A stretch of 64,000 nt of DNA from positions 4,092,001 through 4,156,000 of the forward strand of contig JAVFKD010000016.1 of assembly GCA_036429605.1 (NCBI GenBank), written 5' to 3'. This stretch comes from Cladobotryum mycophilum (taxonomy: Eukaryota > Ascomycota > Sordariomycetes > Hypocreales > Hypocreaceae). A program made the translations under genes and the position numbers. Below the pieces are notes generated by a model. That model was given only the letters and a program-made list of their open reading frames with translations. It made no database searches and was not told the origin of the DNA. Below are positions 44,639-56,176 of this stretch, piece after piece; within the stretch, counting starts at the first letter, position 1; the number at the start of each line of letters is the position of its first letter.

Positions 44639-45079
44639 TTAGTTCAGAGACTGGGGGACGTCGTTTGCGTAGTGCAAGTTGCGGTTGTCCTTGGTAGGCA
44701 GAGCAGTCTCACGCTTGACGATGTTGTGAGGAGCGTTGACCTCAGCAATAGCGAGAGGAACCGAGTTGGCGTAGTGCAGCTGGCGGTTATCCTTGATGGG
44801 CACGGCAGACTCGCGCTTCAGGACCGACTCTGGGGCAGCGACCTCGGGCACGGGCACCGAGTTGGCATAGCGAAGGTTGCGGTTGTCCTTGGTAGGCAGA
44901 GCAGTCTCGCGCTTCACGATGTCGTGGGGGGCGTTCTCCGCCGCGATGGCCAGGGGAACAGAGTTGGCGTAGTGGAGGTTGCGGTTGTCCTTTGTGGGCA
45001 CGGCCGACTCGCGACGCTCAGCGGGGAGGGCGAGGGCCAGGCCAGAGATGGCAACGGTAGCGAATGCGGCAAACTTCAT
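44639..45079 (-). CDS. Secreted precursor of four Kex2-bounded repeat peptides (KEP/RiPP-like)
   Basis: A single exon encoding 146 residues from the ATG at 45079; an in-frame ATG at 45127 would add 16 basic residues before the signal peptide, so I prefer 45079. Residues 1-19 are a signal peptide (FAAFATVAISGLALALP). Then come four repeats, each preceded by a dibasic site (ERR, KR, KR, KR). Each begins E-[ST]-A-[VL]-P and contains the core KDNRNLHYANSVP with small changes. Repeat lengths are 34, 32, 34 and 23 residues including the KR. There are no Cys residues. This is the layout of Kex2-processed fungal peptides: pheromone precursors, repellent-like peptides and dikaritin-type RiPP precursors. 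The core does not match known mating pheromones. No UstYa-type (HxxHC) oxidase gene is seen in the window. A TTTAAATA box lies about 115 bases upstream. Function is unknown. Confidence 0.85.
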   Translation of the reverse strand: MKFAAFATVAISGLALALPAERRESAVPTKDNRNLHYANSVPLAIAAENAPHDIVKRETALPTKDNRNLRYANSVPVPEVAAPESVLKRESAVPIKDNRQLHYANSVPLAIAEVNAPHNIVKRETALPTKDNRNLHYANDVPQSLN

Positions 45080-46983
45080 GATGTTTGTTTGAAACGATCG
45101 TGTAGTGACTAGTTTTTTCTTTTTCAAATCTTGAGTCAGGAAAAGAGGGAAAGTAGACCAGAAAACTGCTGAGAGGAAGCTTGCTGGGGGAGGTATTTAA
45201 AGTTGGGGGGAACAAACCCGCGCCCTCGGATAGCGTCAAGCCATCGGTTCGTCCCCCCATTGTACCCCAGGTTTTGTCTCCTGCTGGAAAAGGGTTCGCG
45301 TTGGATGCGTGATGGATGGCTTGGGAGGTGCACCGTGATATTGCGTTTGGCCGAGAGAGGTGCCGACTAAGACTTGTTGGGAAGGTGACTTTGATCACTG
45401 AGTGGCACGCCCCCTGGTTACACGTCCCTCACCTGTTTTCTGGAACAGGTGGGCTGTGTGTGGCTGGTAAAGGAAAAAGAAAGCTTGGGGAAGCTTGGGA
45501 AAAGGTGACGGGATCTAAAACTACAAGTATCATGAAGAATTATCGACGTGACTGGAATGAATGCTGTAGCTTGTAGATCTTTTTAGTATTTAGCCACACA
45601 AGCTTTTCACGCAGTCATTGAACTTGTTCAAGTGTTTGTTGGCGCCTCCCTGAGCTTCGCCTTGGAGGGTGAACGCCCATAAGCCACCCGTCATATGACA
45701 CTCATTTTAGGGAGGTCAGGGGGAGATCAACGTTACTCGAACCAAGCCCCAGGAATGGCGCTACGGCCCTTATAGGTGAATCGTGACAGATTAGTCACTG
45801 TTGCTGCCCTGTAGGTTCCATCAGGAATGCATCCACCTGCATCAATCACACCAGTGAAGATCATTCTGTATACAACTGTTATCATGGAACTATTATATGA
45901 GCGATTCTGATATTGGCCATACCCTGTAACGATCCAGGCACATCGTATACCTGAGGGGATCTTAATTGTGAGTTGTATCGGCCCATAAGGCAATGGGCGC
46001 ATGGTTTGTCGACCAGGGCAAGGTTAACAGAGAATTTTCTCCCACGTGGCATGCTTCGTCAGAGTGAGTAGTGAACTTAATGAGCCATGTTATTTGCCTC
46101 GTTGACCTTTTGCGCCTTCCTGAGAGATCTAACTGCCTGATTTGGCCATGCACTCTGTTTGGGGGCGATATTCAACGGCCGCTGTCGCCCACCCACTACT
46201 AGGTAGTTAAGCAAGATCAAAAGGAGCCCGTCAATCCGTGAATAACAATGACTGCTCCCGCGTTGTTGGTCATGTCGATCCATCAAAAAAACAGATCCGG
46301 GCCGCAAGCCAGTGATGATGGTTTGTTCTCTAGTACAAACACCTCCCAACGCTTTTCCAACCTTGCCAAAGCCAAGCAGTCGGTCTCATTTAGCAGGACG
46401 ATCGATGCACCGTCATTTAGGATCAACGGCTCATAACTGAAAGCGAAGGTGGTGCGGGAGACACGGTAGCTTGTCGCTCATGGCGATGCGAGAGTCACTT
46501 ACCCAATGTAACAATCCCAACATCATGATTCATAGTGATGGCTACGAGAGTCTACCGCGTGGATGTCACCGTTGTTCGTTATGAGGAATGAAATGCAGAC
46601 CGAGCTGGCTACTTATTGTTCACCATGGAGGCGATAAATCTAGCTACCTCCCCGAACAAACAGGAGATTTCGTCATCTAACATCGACTCTCTTATTCGCC
46701 TCCTCATCTGCTCGATCCTACCGATTCGAAAACTTCATTCCATGGCCGCCTCATATGTATACTAACCCCCAAAAGAGTAGCTAGGAAAGTGTAGGATGGA
46801 GAAACCATACATCCGTCATTCTTTTCGAATAAAGAGTACACTACAATACTCTTCGTCTATTGCGCCACCAACATATATATTTATTCACTCTTGTCCTAAT
46901 CATAAAGCCTCTCCATTCACCGAATTCTAGCGCTTGGCATTTAGCAGCTCTACCAAACATGAAAAGAGCCCCCTAACAAGTAC
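45080..46983. other. Intergenic region with relic fragments
   Basis: Holds the promoter of the Kex2-repeat gene near 45080-45300 and, further on, coding-like but broken minus-strand sequence (separate entry). No intact gene is supported. Confidence 0.45.
45733..46560 (-). pseudogene. Possible decayed gene, unrecognised
   Basis: Minus-strand pieces read as protein in successive different frames: a short piece MNHDVGIVTLG near 46505-46535 ending at a GTAAGT, then LILNDGASIVLLNETDCLAL and RLEKRWEVFVLENKPSSLAC near 46330-46430, then DMTNNAGAVIVIHGLTGSF near 46220-46280, and finally KIPSGIRCAWIVTGYGQYQN to the stop at 45733. Frameshifts and stops separate them, one after a T7 run. It may be a real gene damaged by assembly errors or an old pseudogene. 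I do not recognise the family. Confidence 0.3.
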
Positions 46984-48204
46984 TCAGTCAATTGGCAGCC
47001 GGACCGACTTGAATCTATCGTACAACTGTTTGCAGAGATACCAGATTCGCCGGCGATTGGCAAGACGCATCCAAGGCCCCCTCATAAACGGACGTGGCTT
47101 GGTCACCCTGTCCACAAGCAAGAACAGCTTCTTATGATCTCGGTTCTTCAGATCCAGTTCTTCTGCTCTTGCATCCCCCTCAGGGCCGCTGGGATCTAAA
47201 AGCTGCAAAAGCTCAAAGAACCACGGCATGCAAATCCCCATCTGCCGCTTCCAAAAAGCATTGTTTCGGAGCGTGTCGTTGACGACCCACGAAGCAGTCA
47301 CGAAAGGGAAGATGGAATCAGCAGGAATAAATGAGCAGATATTCTCGACAAGCTCGGCGGGGAGGCGCTGGAAAGGGTCATTCTTTACGCGTTGCGATAG
47401 ATCGATGCGGCTGGGCGGACGTGGTATGGTCTGGATGGTTTGCCTGACCAGATCGACCAAACCAGTAGAGTCCATTGGATTCGTAACGAGGAATTCGAGG
47501 CCAGGTACCGCGCTCCACCACTGCTCAGAGGGAAAACAAATGTCGGTGTGATCCAATTCGTCCAGACGATACGCACACATGGAAGACGCACGGCACATTG
47601 TCCAGAACAGCCTATGCTTTTCAGCCATGTTGAAGTCGCCATCACACCCAAATGCTTTGCGGAGCAGTCTATAGCAAGGCCAATGAAAGGGATATGCGCC
47701 GTCGTAACACTGATTGTCTCCTTCGGGATCAAAGTTGGGATCATCTCCTATCCGGACATTGATCCTGCCAGAGTCCATGTATTCTCCTGGGCCAGACACG
47801 GCGCCAATGCCGGTAAAAGCACGGTCGCTGGGCATTTCCACATGATTAGCACGAGATGGCTTCTAGTACAGATGAAACAAGCTTCACACTCACATCCTGT
47901 TCGTAGCCGTCGGGTTGCGCCTAACCGTCAAGGTGTGCATAGTATTCATCCATTGATAATCCTCTTCTGTCAATATTTCCGGGTCAAACGAGGACTCCTC
48001 GTCCTCGCTGGTAATTGACTCATCATCGTCATCAGTCTCTTGTTCATCGGGGTCATTCCCATCCCCTGAGCCTTCTCTTTCGTTTGGCGGTCGAGATTCA
48101 GGGTGGCGACGACAGAAGCGTGCAGTGCGTGGCCGGTCGGACAGAGGTCTCCGCACACTCAAAGGCCCTGCGCAAATGGCGCAGTCACAATCCCAAGATC
48201 CCAT
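46984..48204 (-). CDS. F-box domain protein
   Basis: Exon 1 is 48204-47894 and exon 2 is 47827-46984. They flank a 66-nt intron (GTGAGT..CCCAG, branch GCTAATC), giving 384 residues. The start at 48204 (MGSWDCDCAICAGPL) is preferred over the upstream in-frame ATG at 48258, because the CDCAICAGPL opening is typical of a fungal F-box family. An acidic Asp/Glu/Ser segment follows. The F-box lies near residues 255-300: DPFQRLPAELVENICSFIPA then a Ser/Trp-rich WVVNDTLRNNAFWKRQM. Such proteins dock substrates to SCF ubiquitin ligases. The middle domain has conserved-looking CYRLLRKAFGC and HTDICFPSEQWW. The substrate is unknown. Confidence 0.85.
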
Positions 48205-48964
48205 TGTGAAGTGCGCAGAGTTGTCGGATCTCAGCAAGTTATCAAAGGTGCGTTGCATTGCTTATATACCGCCTATAAGCCCACCAAACGGGAAGCGTTC
48301 ACTTTTACTTCTTCAATTGCCCAAGTCATTCACGCGTCATGTTAGTGGTGCAGTGTTCCATCGACCCTAACCCCAACTTCTCTTTTGAGACAGCTGCCTG
48401 TTGAATGCTGGGATTAATTTTGGCCGACTAGTTTTTCACATGCCATTGAGGATGATGAACGTTTATTTCATGTGACCAAATAGATTGGCCCTAGGCCAAG
48501 CGATAAAGCTACAAGAGACAAGAATTTCATGCATTTCCGTGATATTCTTAAGTCAATCAGGGCTTCTACAAGATCGATGTTCAGGCACTTGGACAATAGA
48601 GGAATCAACAAACCTGCTCATAACTCAGCATCATATTTAGCAATAATGCTATAACAGCCCGCAATCGACTTCCATTTTGCTTTAAAAGTGATTAATTGAC
48701 AATCTTGAATACCAGTCCAATCGAAATTTGCACAGCTCAGTTAATAAGCTCTCAAAGGGGGGGGGTGCCATGCCCGAATATCCATAGAAAATGATACCCT
48801 ACAATCATATGTTATCGCATCTACAGAGCACCCCATTACCGATCTCCATGCTCATGTCCGAATATTTATCCTATGTAAAGGAGTAAAATTTCCTACTCGT
48901 AACGATACTGTGAGGTTTCTGGCCCACTGTCAATAGCACAGAACTATCAAGAGTGCATTTCTGT
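48205..48964. other. Intergenic region between F-box and RecQ genes
   Basis: No gene is supported in this 760-bp stretch. It has a G9 run at 48759-48767. Both flanking genes are on the minus strand, so it holds the F-box upstream region and the RecQ 3' flank. Confidence 0.55.
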
Positions 48965-51587
48965 CTACTCATTCAGGTCTGTCCCCCCTGTCTTGCATGC
49001 CTTTGTAAAGGCAAGGAGAAGCTCCTGTATAGTGCGATCAAATGTTTAGCTTAGGAACTGAAAGTACAGAAGAGAAATATGCACCCACATTAAAATCATG
49101 GTCCTTCAAAGATCGGAAAATTTGTTGCCTGTCTGCCCATTTTATATGCAATCGCAACTTCAAAATCCTCGGGCTATAGGCACCAAAGGCTACCATAGCC
49201 AAGAGCCTCGGATCATCTCTGATATCGCAAACGTCCATAATGAAACGTATACGATCAGCGTCTAGTGGCTTAGTTGGCTTCGAACAAAGGACGGCAGGTT
49301 TACCTGTCAGGCAAAAGCTGCAGTGTCCGCAGTTTTGTTTTCCATCCGGAAGACCCGCGCCGACATACTCGGCCAACGATAAAGAGATGCACTTATTTGC
49401 TGTAACAAGGGCCAAAAGCTCTCTGGCACGACCCAAGGTTTCCTCTTCGCGTTTCTCGAGCTCTTCGTATAGCTTGTCAACCAATTCTTCAATCTGCTCG
49501 TCAGTGTGTGGTAGACGGTCGAGAACGCGATATTCAGTCATCTCTCCCAGGTCCTTCACTGAAACTGCACCTCGGCGTTCCAGCTGGAGAAGCTTCTTTT
49601 TTATATCCTGCATCGGAATATTCCTATCGGTGGCGGCCTCCGTAATATCAAGATGATGAAGTTTTCCATTCTTTGCCGCAAATAGTTTAATTGCCTTTGC
49701 GCCAGGTGACTTGTCTGACTTCATGATGTTGTAGTAGTTGTAATAAACCTTGAATCTTGATGGCCTGTATTCTGTACTAAATTCTCTGATGAGCCCGAAT
49801 TGCAATTCTAATGCAGCGTAGATGAACTTTAGGGGACCTTGATTGACGTCGCAATTTTGCCCTTGAGTGTAGTTATTCTTCTTGAAAGTTTCGCCAACTT
49901 GAAGGTCAAGGACTCGCTCATCAAAGATGTCTTGAAGAAGACGGCGGATAGAGATCTTTGACGGAAGATCACTACGCGCAAAGCACTCTTGAATGTAGAA
50001 ATCATTCTGATCAAGGTAGTAAACGCATTGACTCGTCAATCCGTCACGGCCAGCACGTCCAATTTGTTGGCTGTACTGCTCAATTGAAGCTGGCAAGCCA
50101 ACGTGAATGACGTGACGAATATCTGTTGGGTTATTATATTAGCTAGCACACAGGGTTGTTGGCTATTACACCCATACCTGGTTTGTTAATACCCATCCCA
50201 AATGCAATTGTTGATACCACCTTGTTGATGTATTCATTAGTGGCAGCCTAGAATATCAGTGAATGGCTTGACTTACGATTTGGTTCTTAGATAACATGAA
50301 CTGATCCTGAATTGCTTCCTTCTCGGTCGACTGGAGTTGAGCGTGGTAGGCGCTGGCGTCGAGGCCATGGCACTGCAGTTGCGCAGCAAGAGATTCGGCC
50401 TCCTATAAAATCGCAATGAAATGAGCTGTCAATCTGCATTATAAAGGGGGAACAGAAGCCTACGAATGGAAGTTTAACATATACGAGGCTTGGGCCTTGA
50501 TGCGTCTCCAAGAAACCCAAGAGTTTCTCAAGCCTGTCATCCTTGTCCTTGACGGTCTCAACATGCAGGTCGAGGCTGATCGCGTCAGTATCAAACTGCC
50601 GACACTTTGTGATTTGTTCATTTGAATTACTTCTTTCGGTAAGGAGAAAGCCTAAAAACCCCATCTTCGGGAATAGAGAATTCTTTACAAAGGTCTTCCG
50701 CAACTTCTGGAGTGGCGGTGGCTGTCAGACAGATCACTCTTTCAGGCCCGACCTCTCGGGCGAAACGGGCCACTAGACAATGTCAGAATAAAATAGGTCG
50801 GTTGATTAGATAGGCCATTGCACCTTTGAGATAATCTGGTCTAAAGGAACGACCCCACTGTGATAATCTGGTTAAGGCAAAGCTGATAGACGTTATTTGC
50901 ATCAAGATTCTCTCACCTCCGCTATGCAGTGGGCTTCGTCAATGACCAAGAGTCGGACACCACCAGGTACCTTTCTAATAGCTTGAAGGAATGAATCAAG
51001 TATCAGTCGCTCGGGTGCGCAGTACAAAAGTTGGAGTTGTCCCCTTTCCAACGCCACGCGGATGAATTGGCTCTCCTCCGGCGTCTTTGTGGAGTCTAGA
51101 CTCTCAACAGCGATGCCATTCTTCTTGAGTGCATCAACCTGATCTTTCATTAATGCTATCAAGGGACAGATTACGATCGTGATGCCCGGTGTCAACATCA
51201 GAGCTGGTATCTGAAGACAGCCATTAGGTATTGCCTCTATAAGCGTGGGGACAGCTAAGCGCAACCAACCTGGAAGCAGAGCGACTTCCCTGCCCCTGTA
51301 GGAAAGATTACAAGCGTGTTATTTCCCTTCAAAATGCAATCTATAGTCTCCTCTTGTTCAGGTGTAAAGGACTGCAAACCAAATGTCTGTTTAAGAATCT
51401 CGCGAGCCCTCTCCAGAAGCTGTGATGGCTTCGTGGAATCTGTAGGAGAGCCGTGTCTGTGGTTTATCTGGGTCGTTCTCTCTGACGAATAGCGTGGACT
51501 GAAAGTTGAAAAATGGCGGTACGATGCAAAATATGGCTTTTTCTTGACAGTGATGAGGGCAGAACAGAAGAGGCATGGATGCGACAT
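48965..51587 (-). CDS. RecQ-family ATP-dependent DNA helicase, nine exons
   Basis: Exons: 51587-51270, 51210-50917, 50857-50824, 50772-50631, 50575-50464, 50402-50277, 50220-50178, 50122-49089 and 49024-48965. The introns are 51-64 nt. The exon lengths sum to 2163 nt, 720 residues, with matching phases. Helicase motifs are all present: motif I FPTGAGKSLCFQ, motif II DEAHCIAEWG, motif III LTATATPEV, and TIAFGMGINKPDIRHVIHVG followed by QQIGRAGRDG (motif VI). A Cys-rich segment (NCGHCSFC) after the helicase core fits the RecQ zinc-binding region. The last exon (ELLLAFTKACKTGG..) was chosen over read-through because it has a consensus branch site and encodes a plausible helix. The N-terminal ~40 residues are rich in Ser, Tyr, Arg and Phe with few acids, like a mitochondrial presequence. 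It unwinds 3'-5' DNA in repair or recombination. Confidence 0.9.
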
Positions 51588-54480
51588 CCCAATAGCGACG
51601 CTCTAGCAAGCGGCGTTGGCATCATTGTCGATGGTGTTTCTTTGTGAAGACTAAACTCTACCAGTACTTGTAATTGTTTTTCAATCACAGAAAGAAACTG
51701 GCCGATGAAGATGACAGCGATGAGTAGCTTCACTCATTCACTCGCGTTCCGGCAGGACACATCCCGCTTTTGCATACTCACCAAGGGTAGTGGGCTCCAG
51801 TGACATGTTCTTGACAGTTATTAACTTGTCGGTGTAGTGAATCTCATGTTTCACGATTTGACAGCTGTCATTGCATTACTGCAGGGTATCGACAGAGTCT
51901 CTTCTCTTGAAGCACTCGAAAATGGGACAGATCTTGACTTTATTTGACTGTGCCATTGCTTCGATGAGCTGTCTTTGGGGAATAGCTTGGATTTGTTTTT
52001 AGTAATTTTTGACTGCTTGCTGAAGCTTTTGTTCAATGTGTCTATGAGATGCAGCCATCCATCGATAATACATTAAAGCGCCAGACCTCGGGGTAAATAT
52101 CCGAGGCTGTGTGTTAGAACGGAACCCTGTGTATTATACTGACGTATCTTATTTCCATGCAGAGTAGCGTGAATCATCCAAAGCGCAGTCACACGTTTGG
52201 GAAATAACAGTATGAAGTCTGACTTAGATGCCAGCATAGAGCAGAGACAACAGATACCTGTGGGCAATTATGGTGACCATCATTTTCTATTAATATTTTT
52301 GGTCTTCGAGAGTTGATGCATGTCGAATCGATACTTGTGCCGCAAGCACATCATGGGCAGGGTAAGTTTGAACTGGAGAGAAAAGACTGTAGGATGGACC
52401 ATCAACATCATTGAACAAGCGCTTCCGAGTTCATTTATGATGGAAATTCATGATTCTTTGTAAATGAATGCATGGTTCATTGGGAAATTCTTCGACTGTG
52501 ACGGGGTGACTCGCAGCAGAACCAAAGGTCTTCAACTATAATGCAGTTATTTACTCCAGGCTGGGATGGTTAAAGACCATGTTTATTTTACTACAAACCC
52601 TGGCGTGAGAATGTCATTCAAAGGGCACAGTACTATTGCATCTAGCTCATAGCTGAATTAAATGATTACCTATAATCAATAGAGGGAAAGGAGACTGCGC
52701 CCTCTCTTAACAATACTTTGCTGATAAATGTGTGACGTGGATCCTTCGATCCTCATTCCAGTCAGCGAAATTTCCCATTTACGATATACAGACAAAGGAG
52801 TCAGCGCCATCTCCATTATTGACTCTTGGCCTGTTTCGTCACCCACGGCATTTGATGTCGGGAATGCCTGTCTGCCCTCAAATAGAATTCGGCGCGAATA
52901 TAAAAGTTTCAGGGGCTGACGATGCTAGAGTCAGGATGATGCCCAAAGAGATCAGATGATATCATATTGTGTAGTAAAATAATCCCCGAATTCACACTCT
53001 TAATACAAGCACAATCGGACTTTTTCTTCTCAGCTCAAACTCTCCGTCGGCATCACCGTGGGATGGATGGAACCTCAACCATCTCCACTGCCATGCACTA
53101 CGACTGCCGAGAAGCGGATAGTGTACGCCATGTAACATTAATCCCCAAGGAATGTCACGCGGACAGCCGGACTGACGGCACTGGAAATGACTGAATTAAT
53201 ACCGAAACAAGAGTTTAAACATGGTTGAACCTCAAATAGTCCGTTTCAGCTTCATATAATACGCGGGGAGTTATTTTTTTTGCCATTGTGTCTCGGAAAT
53301 GCAAGTCATTGTAATACGCGATTAAAATGTCAATTAGGTAGTCGAGACGAAGGGAATTTTCAATGCGTCAGCCAGCCATGGATTGGCAAACGACTGCTCA
53401 GTGCACAGTTGTCATGCTCGACATCTGACCCTTGCTGGATCTAGGACCGAAGGGTCCTGTCATTCGAAGTTCCGGACAGAACAGGTCTGGTGTTGTTTGT
53501 TACAAACAATAAGCGAAATTGTTCAGTGTTGATCAAATGCCTGCTATGGAACGAGTGACAAGACCTTGAACACGGTTATTCTAGAACGATGTAGTGCCAT
53601 GATAGCCGAACCGAGGCTGTGTTTTATGGATCAACCATGCAAATTCATATCAGTGGAATGCCGAAAATGAAGAGTTATTACTTGAGTAGCATTGCCTTTC
53701 AACACCGGGTACCTTGCATGAGTCGCGTCTCCCCATGTCGGCAAGCATGTCATTGCTCGCCCTTGTCGCAAAAACTGACATGCTTCGTGTTTTCAATGGA
53801 GACTATGATCTACGCAGTTAACGGGAAAATCCGACGGCTAGCCACTTCCCTATTTCATCCCAAAGAGCATAGCCTATCTTAAATCCGTGCTAGGTTGCTA
53901 GGGTTGTGAGGATGGATAACGATCCTACAGACCATTCTTTGCTAGCCTACGAGTCCGGTTTGTTACCAAGGGTTAACAAAGAAGAAATAGACTGAAATGC
54001 AAGTGTGCAAATTGAAGAGGTCTAGAAACTGTTACGGAGAACCCCCGTTTGCGAAAGTTCCCGACCCCTGTGAGCTTGAGGCCGAATGTTGAAGTTTTTT
54101 CCTTGGCTTGAAGCTATTTTGATGGTGCAAGTGCAGCTACACAGTCTACCCCCTGAATATTTCAGGATTCGATACCTTACTCATGCTAGGTACGACATAC
54201 CTCTTGCCACCAAAGATCCTGTAGTTATTTTCTGGTTCCTTAACATTTACAAGTATTGGCATCCCATAGGCTAATTGAGTTAATTCTCATTGATCCGAAA
54301 CCCAGTCAGACGACATGCGAAACGCTCAAGCGAGAGACTGAAGATGTTCATAAATAAGATTGCTACCCAGGCCAATGATGACACTTGCTCAAGTCAGAGA
54401 CGGTTTCCTGCATTGTAATCATCATAGTTCCTCATCAACACTCATAATCCGTCATTAATCCACTCCAAAAGTCTCACATC
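51588..54480. other. Intergenic region (2.9 kb)
   Basis: No gene is recognised on either strand; open frames are under about 90 codons and show no motifs. The last 130 bases contain an ATAAATA element (about 54350) that may serve the BBE oxidase gene. Confidence 0.5.
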
Positions 54481-56176
54481 ATGAAGAGCGGCATCAGCAT
54501 TGCTTCGGCAATCGCATTCGCGGCGAGCGCCAACGGAACGCCAGCAGATACGAATGCAAACTGTGTAAGTCTGCACCACTTAGACCCGATTTAGACCTTG
54601 TTTCGTTAACTCTTCCATCATTCAGTGTAACGCTCTTGCCAAAGCCGTCCCTGGAATCTACTATGCTGCCTTCTCATCACAGTATAACACCCTCATCAAT
54701 GTCCGATGGTCAGGCACTGCCGTTCTCCACCCTGGATGCATCGTCACTCCAAAGTCGGCCGATGATGTCTCAAAGGTCATCAAGATAATCGTTCCAAACC
54801 AGTGCCAGTTCGCCGTTAAGTCGGGCGGCCACAATGCCAACCCTGGCGCCAACAGTATCAACGGAGGTGTCTCCATTGACCTCAGCGGGCTCAATGCTCC
54901 CTACTTGGCTCAAGATCGGAGCTACGTGAGTCTCGGTACCGGTACAACTTGGGGTCAAGCATATGATGCCTTTAATAGCAGCAATATCGGCTTCACTGGT
55001 GGTATTTGCGAAGACGTCGGCGCGGGTGGTGTCGCCATCGGAGGTGGCCAGTCATTGTTCCAACCCAAGAGGGGCTGGGCCATTGACAACATTTTAAATT
55101 ACCAGGTTGTTCTAGCATCCGGCCAGATTGTGAATGCCAACAAAACAAGCAATCCTGATCTCTACAAGGCGTTAAAGGGAGGAAACACCAATCTGGGAAT
55201 TGTGACTCGCATCAACATTGCTGCCTTTGACTTTGACGGTCTTTGGGGCGGAGAGGTGTTCGTCAGTCTGCAGGGACCACAGGCTACTCGGCAGGAATGC
55301 ATTGATCAGCTTAGCCAGGCTACCGTCAACTTTACGGCAAACAATCATCTCGACGTCGATACTGCTGTTCAATTGATGACCGTCTACCTTTCCGGCAACA
55401 AAGGTCAGATTGTCAATGCCGCTTTTGGCAACACCAAGGCGATTGAGAACCCCCATCCGTCAAGGCATTCATGAACATGCCCAACCAGGTCAAGAACACG
55501 GCGGGCCACGTCAAGCTAGCTGACTTTGTTCATGACGTGAGCCAGTTCCAGGCCAAGGGTTACCGGTAGGTACCGATCGTCGCAATGAGCTATCATCTAT
55601 CTAGTCCCATCTAACATCCACAATAGACAGGTCACAGCCAGCATAACCATCTTCAACGACGTTACGACTCTTCGCGAAATATGGAACCAGACCGACGCCA
55701 TTTACGATGCTCTTCCTCAAAAGGACAAGGTTGATTGGATGGTCTCCTTCATTCCCCAGCCCAAGGTGCAGCAATCCTACGCCGCGGCAAATGGTGGAAA
55801 CAGTCTCGGATTAGCCAACATTGATAAGGACCAAATTGGTGAGCCTCCCCTAAGCGGTTAATGTACTGTTCAATTCAGCTAACTCGGCATAGTCATTTGG
55901 CTCACTTCTCGCTGGACCGACCCTAGCCTCGATGGCATGATGACTACGGCACGAGACAAGTTTGTCGATGTCACCACCGCCGTCTCCAAAAAGCACAACA
56001 CCTACCACCCCTTCCTGTATATCAACTACGCCACGCCCAAGCAGGATCCCCTGTGCGGATACGGAGCCGAGAGCGCTGCATTCATCAAGAAGACGGCAAA
56101 GAAGTACGATCCCTCTGGAGTTTTCCAGACATTGATGCCCGGTGGCTTCAAGATCAGCAAGGTTACCTGCGCTTAA
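54481..56176 (+). CDS. Secreted BBE-type FAD-linked oxidase, apparent 1-nt deletion
   Basis: Exons 54481-54564, 54626-55565, 55627-55838 and 55893-56176, with 54-61-nt introns. A signal peptide is visible (IASAIAFAASANG). The FAD_binding_4 domain has both attachment sites of bicovalent flavoproteins: KSGGHNANPG (His97) and GGICEDVGAGG (Cys156). It continues with WAIDNILNYQVVLASGQIVN and NTNLGIVTRI. The C-terminus has the BBE domain pattern (FLYINYATPKQDPLCGYG). At the C5 run 55450-55454 the frame ends with PHPSRHS; one extra C gives NPPSVKAFMNMPNQVKNT and joins to the last exons, for 506 residues. These enzymes oxidise sugars or alcohols or ring-close metabolites outside the cell or in the secretory pathway. 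The substrate is not known. Confidence 0.88.

Noticed and set aside
44294..45112. 272-codon open frame on the plus strand
   Set aside because: It is the antisense shadow of the Kex2-repeat gene; the repeats keep the opposite strand open. Signal peptide and dibasic sites exist only on the minus strand.
49025..49088. RecQ reading straight through to the TGA at 49038
   Set aside because: A 64-nt intron with GTGGGT donor, CTAAAC branch and TACAG acceptor leads to a 20-codon last exon with a better C-terminus.
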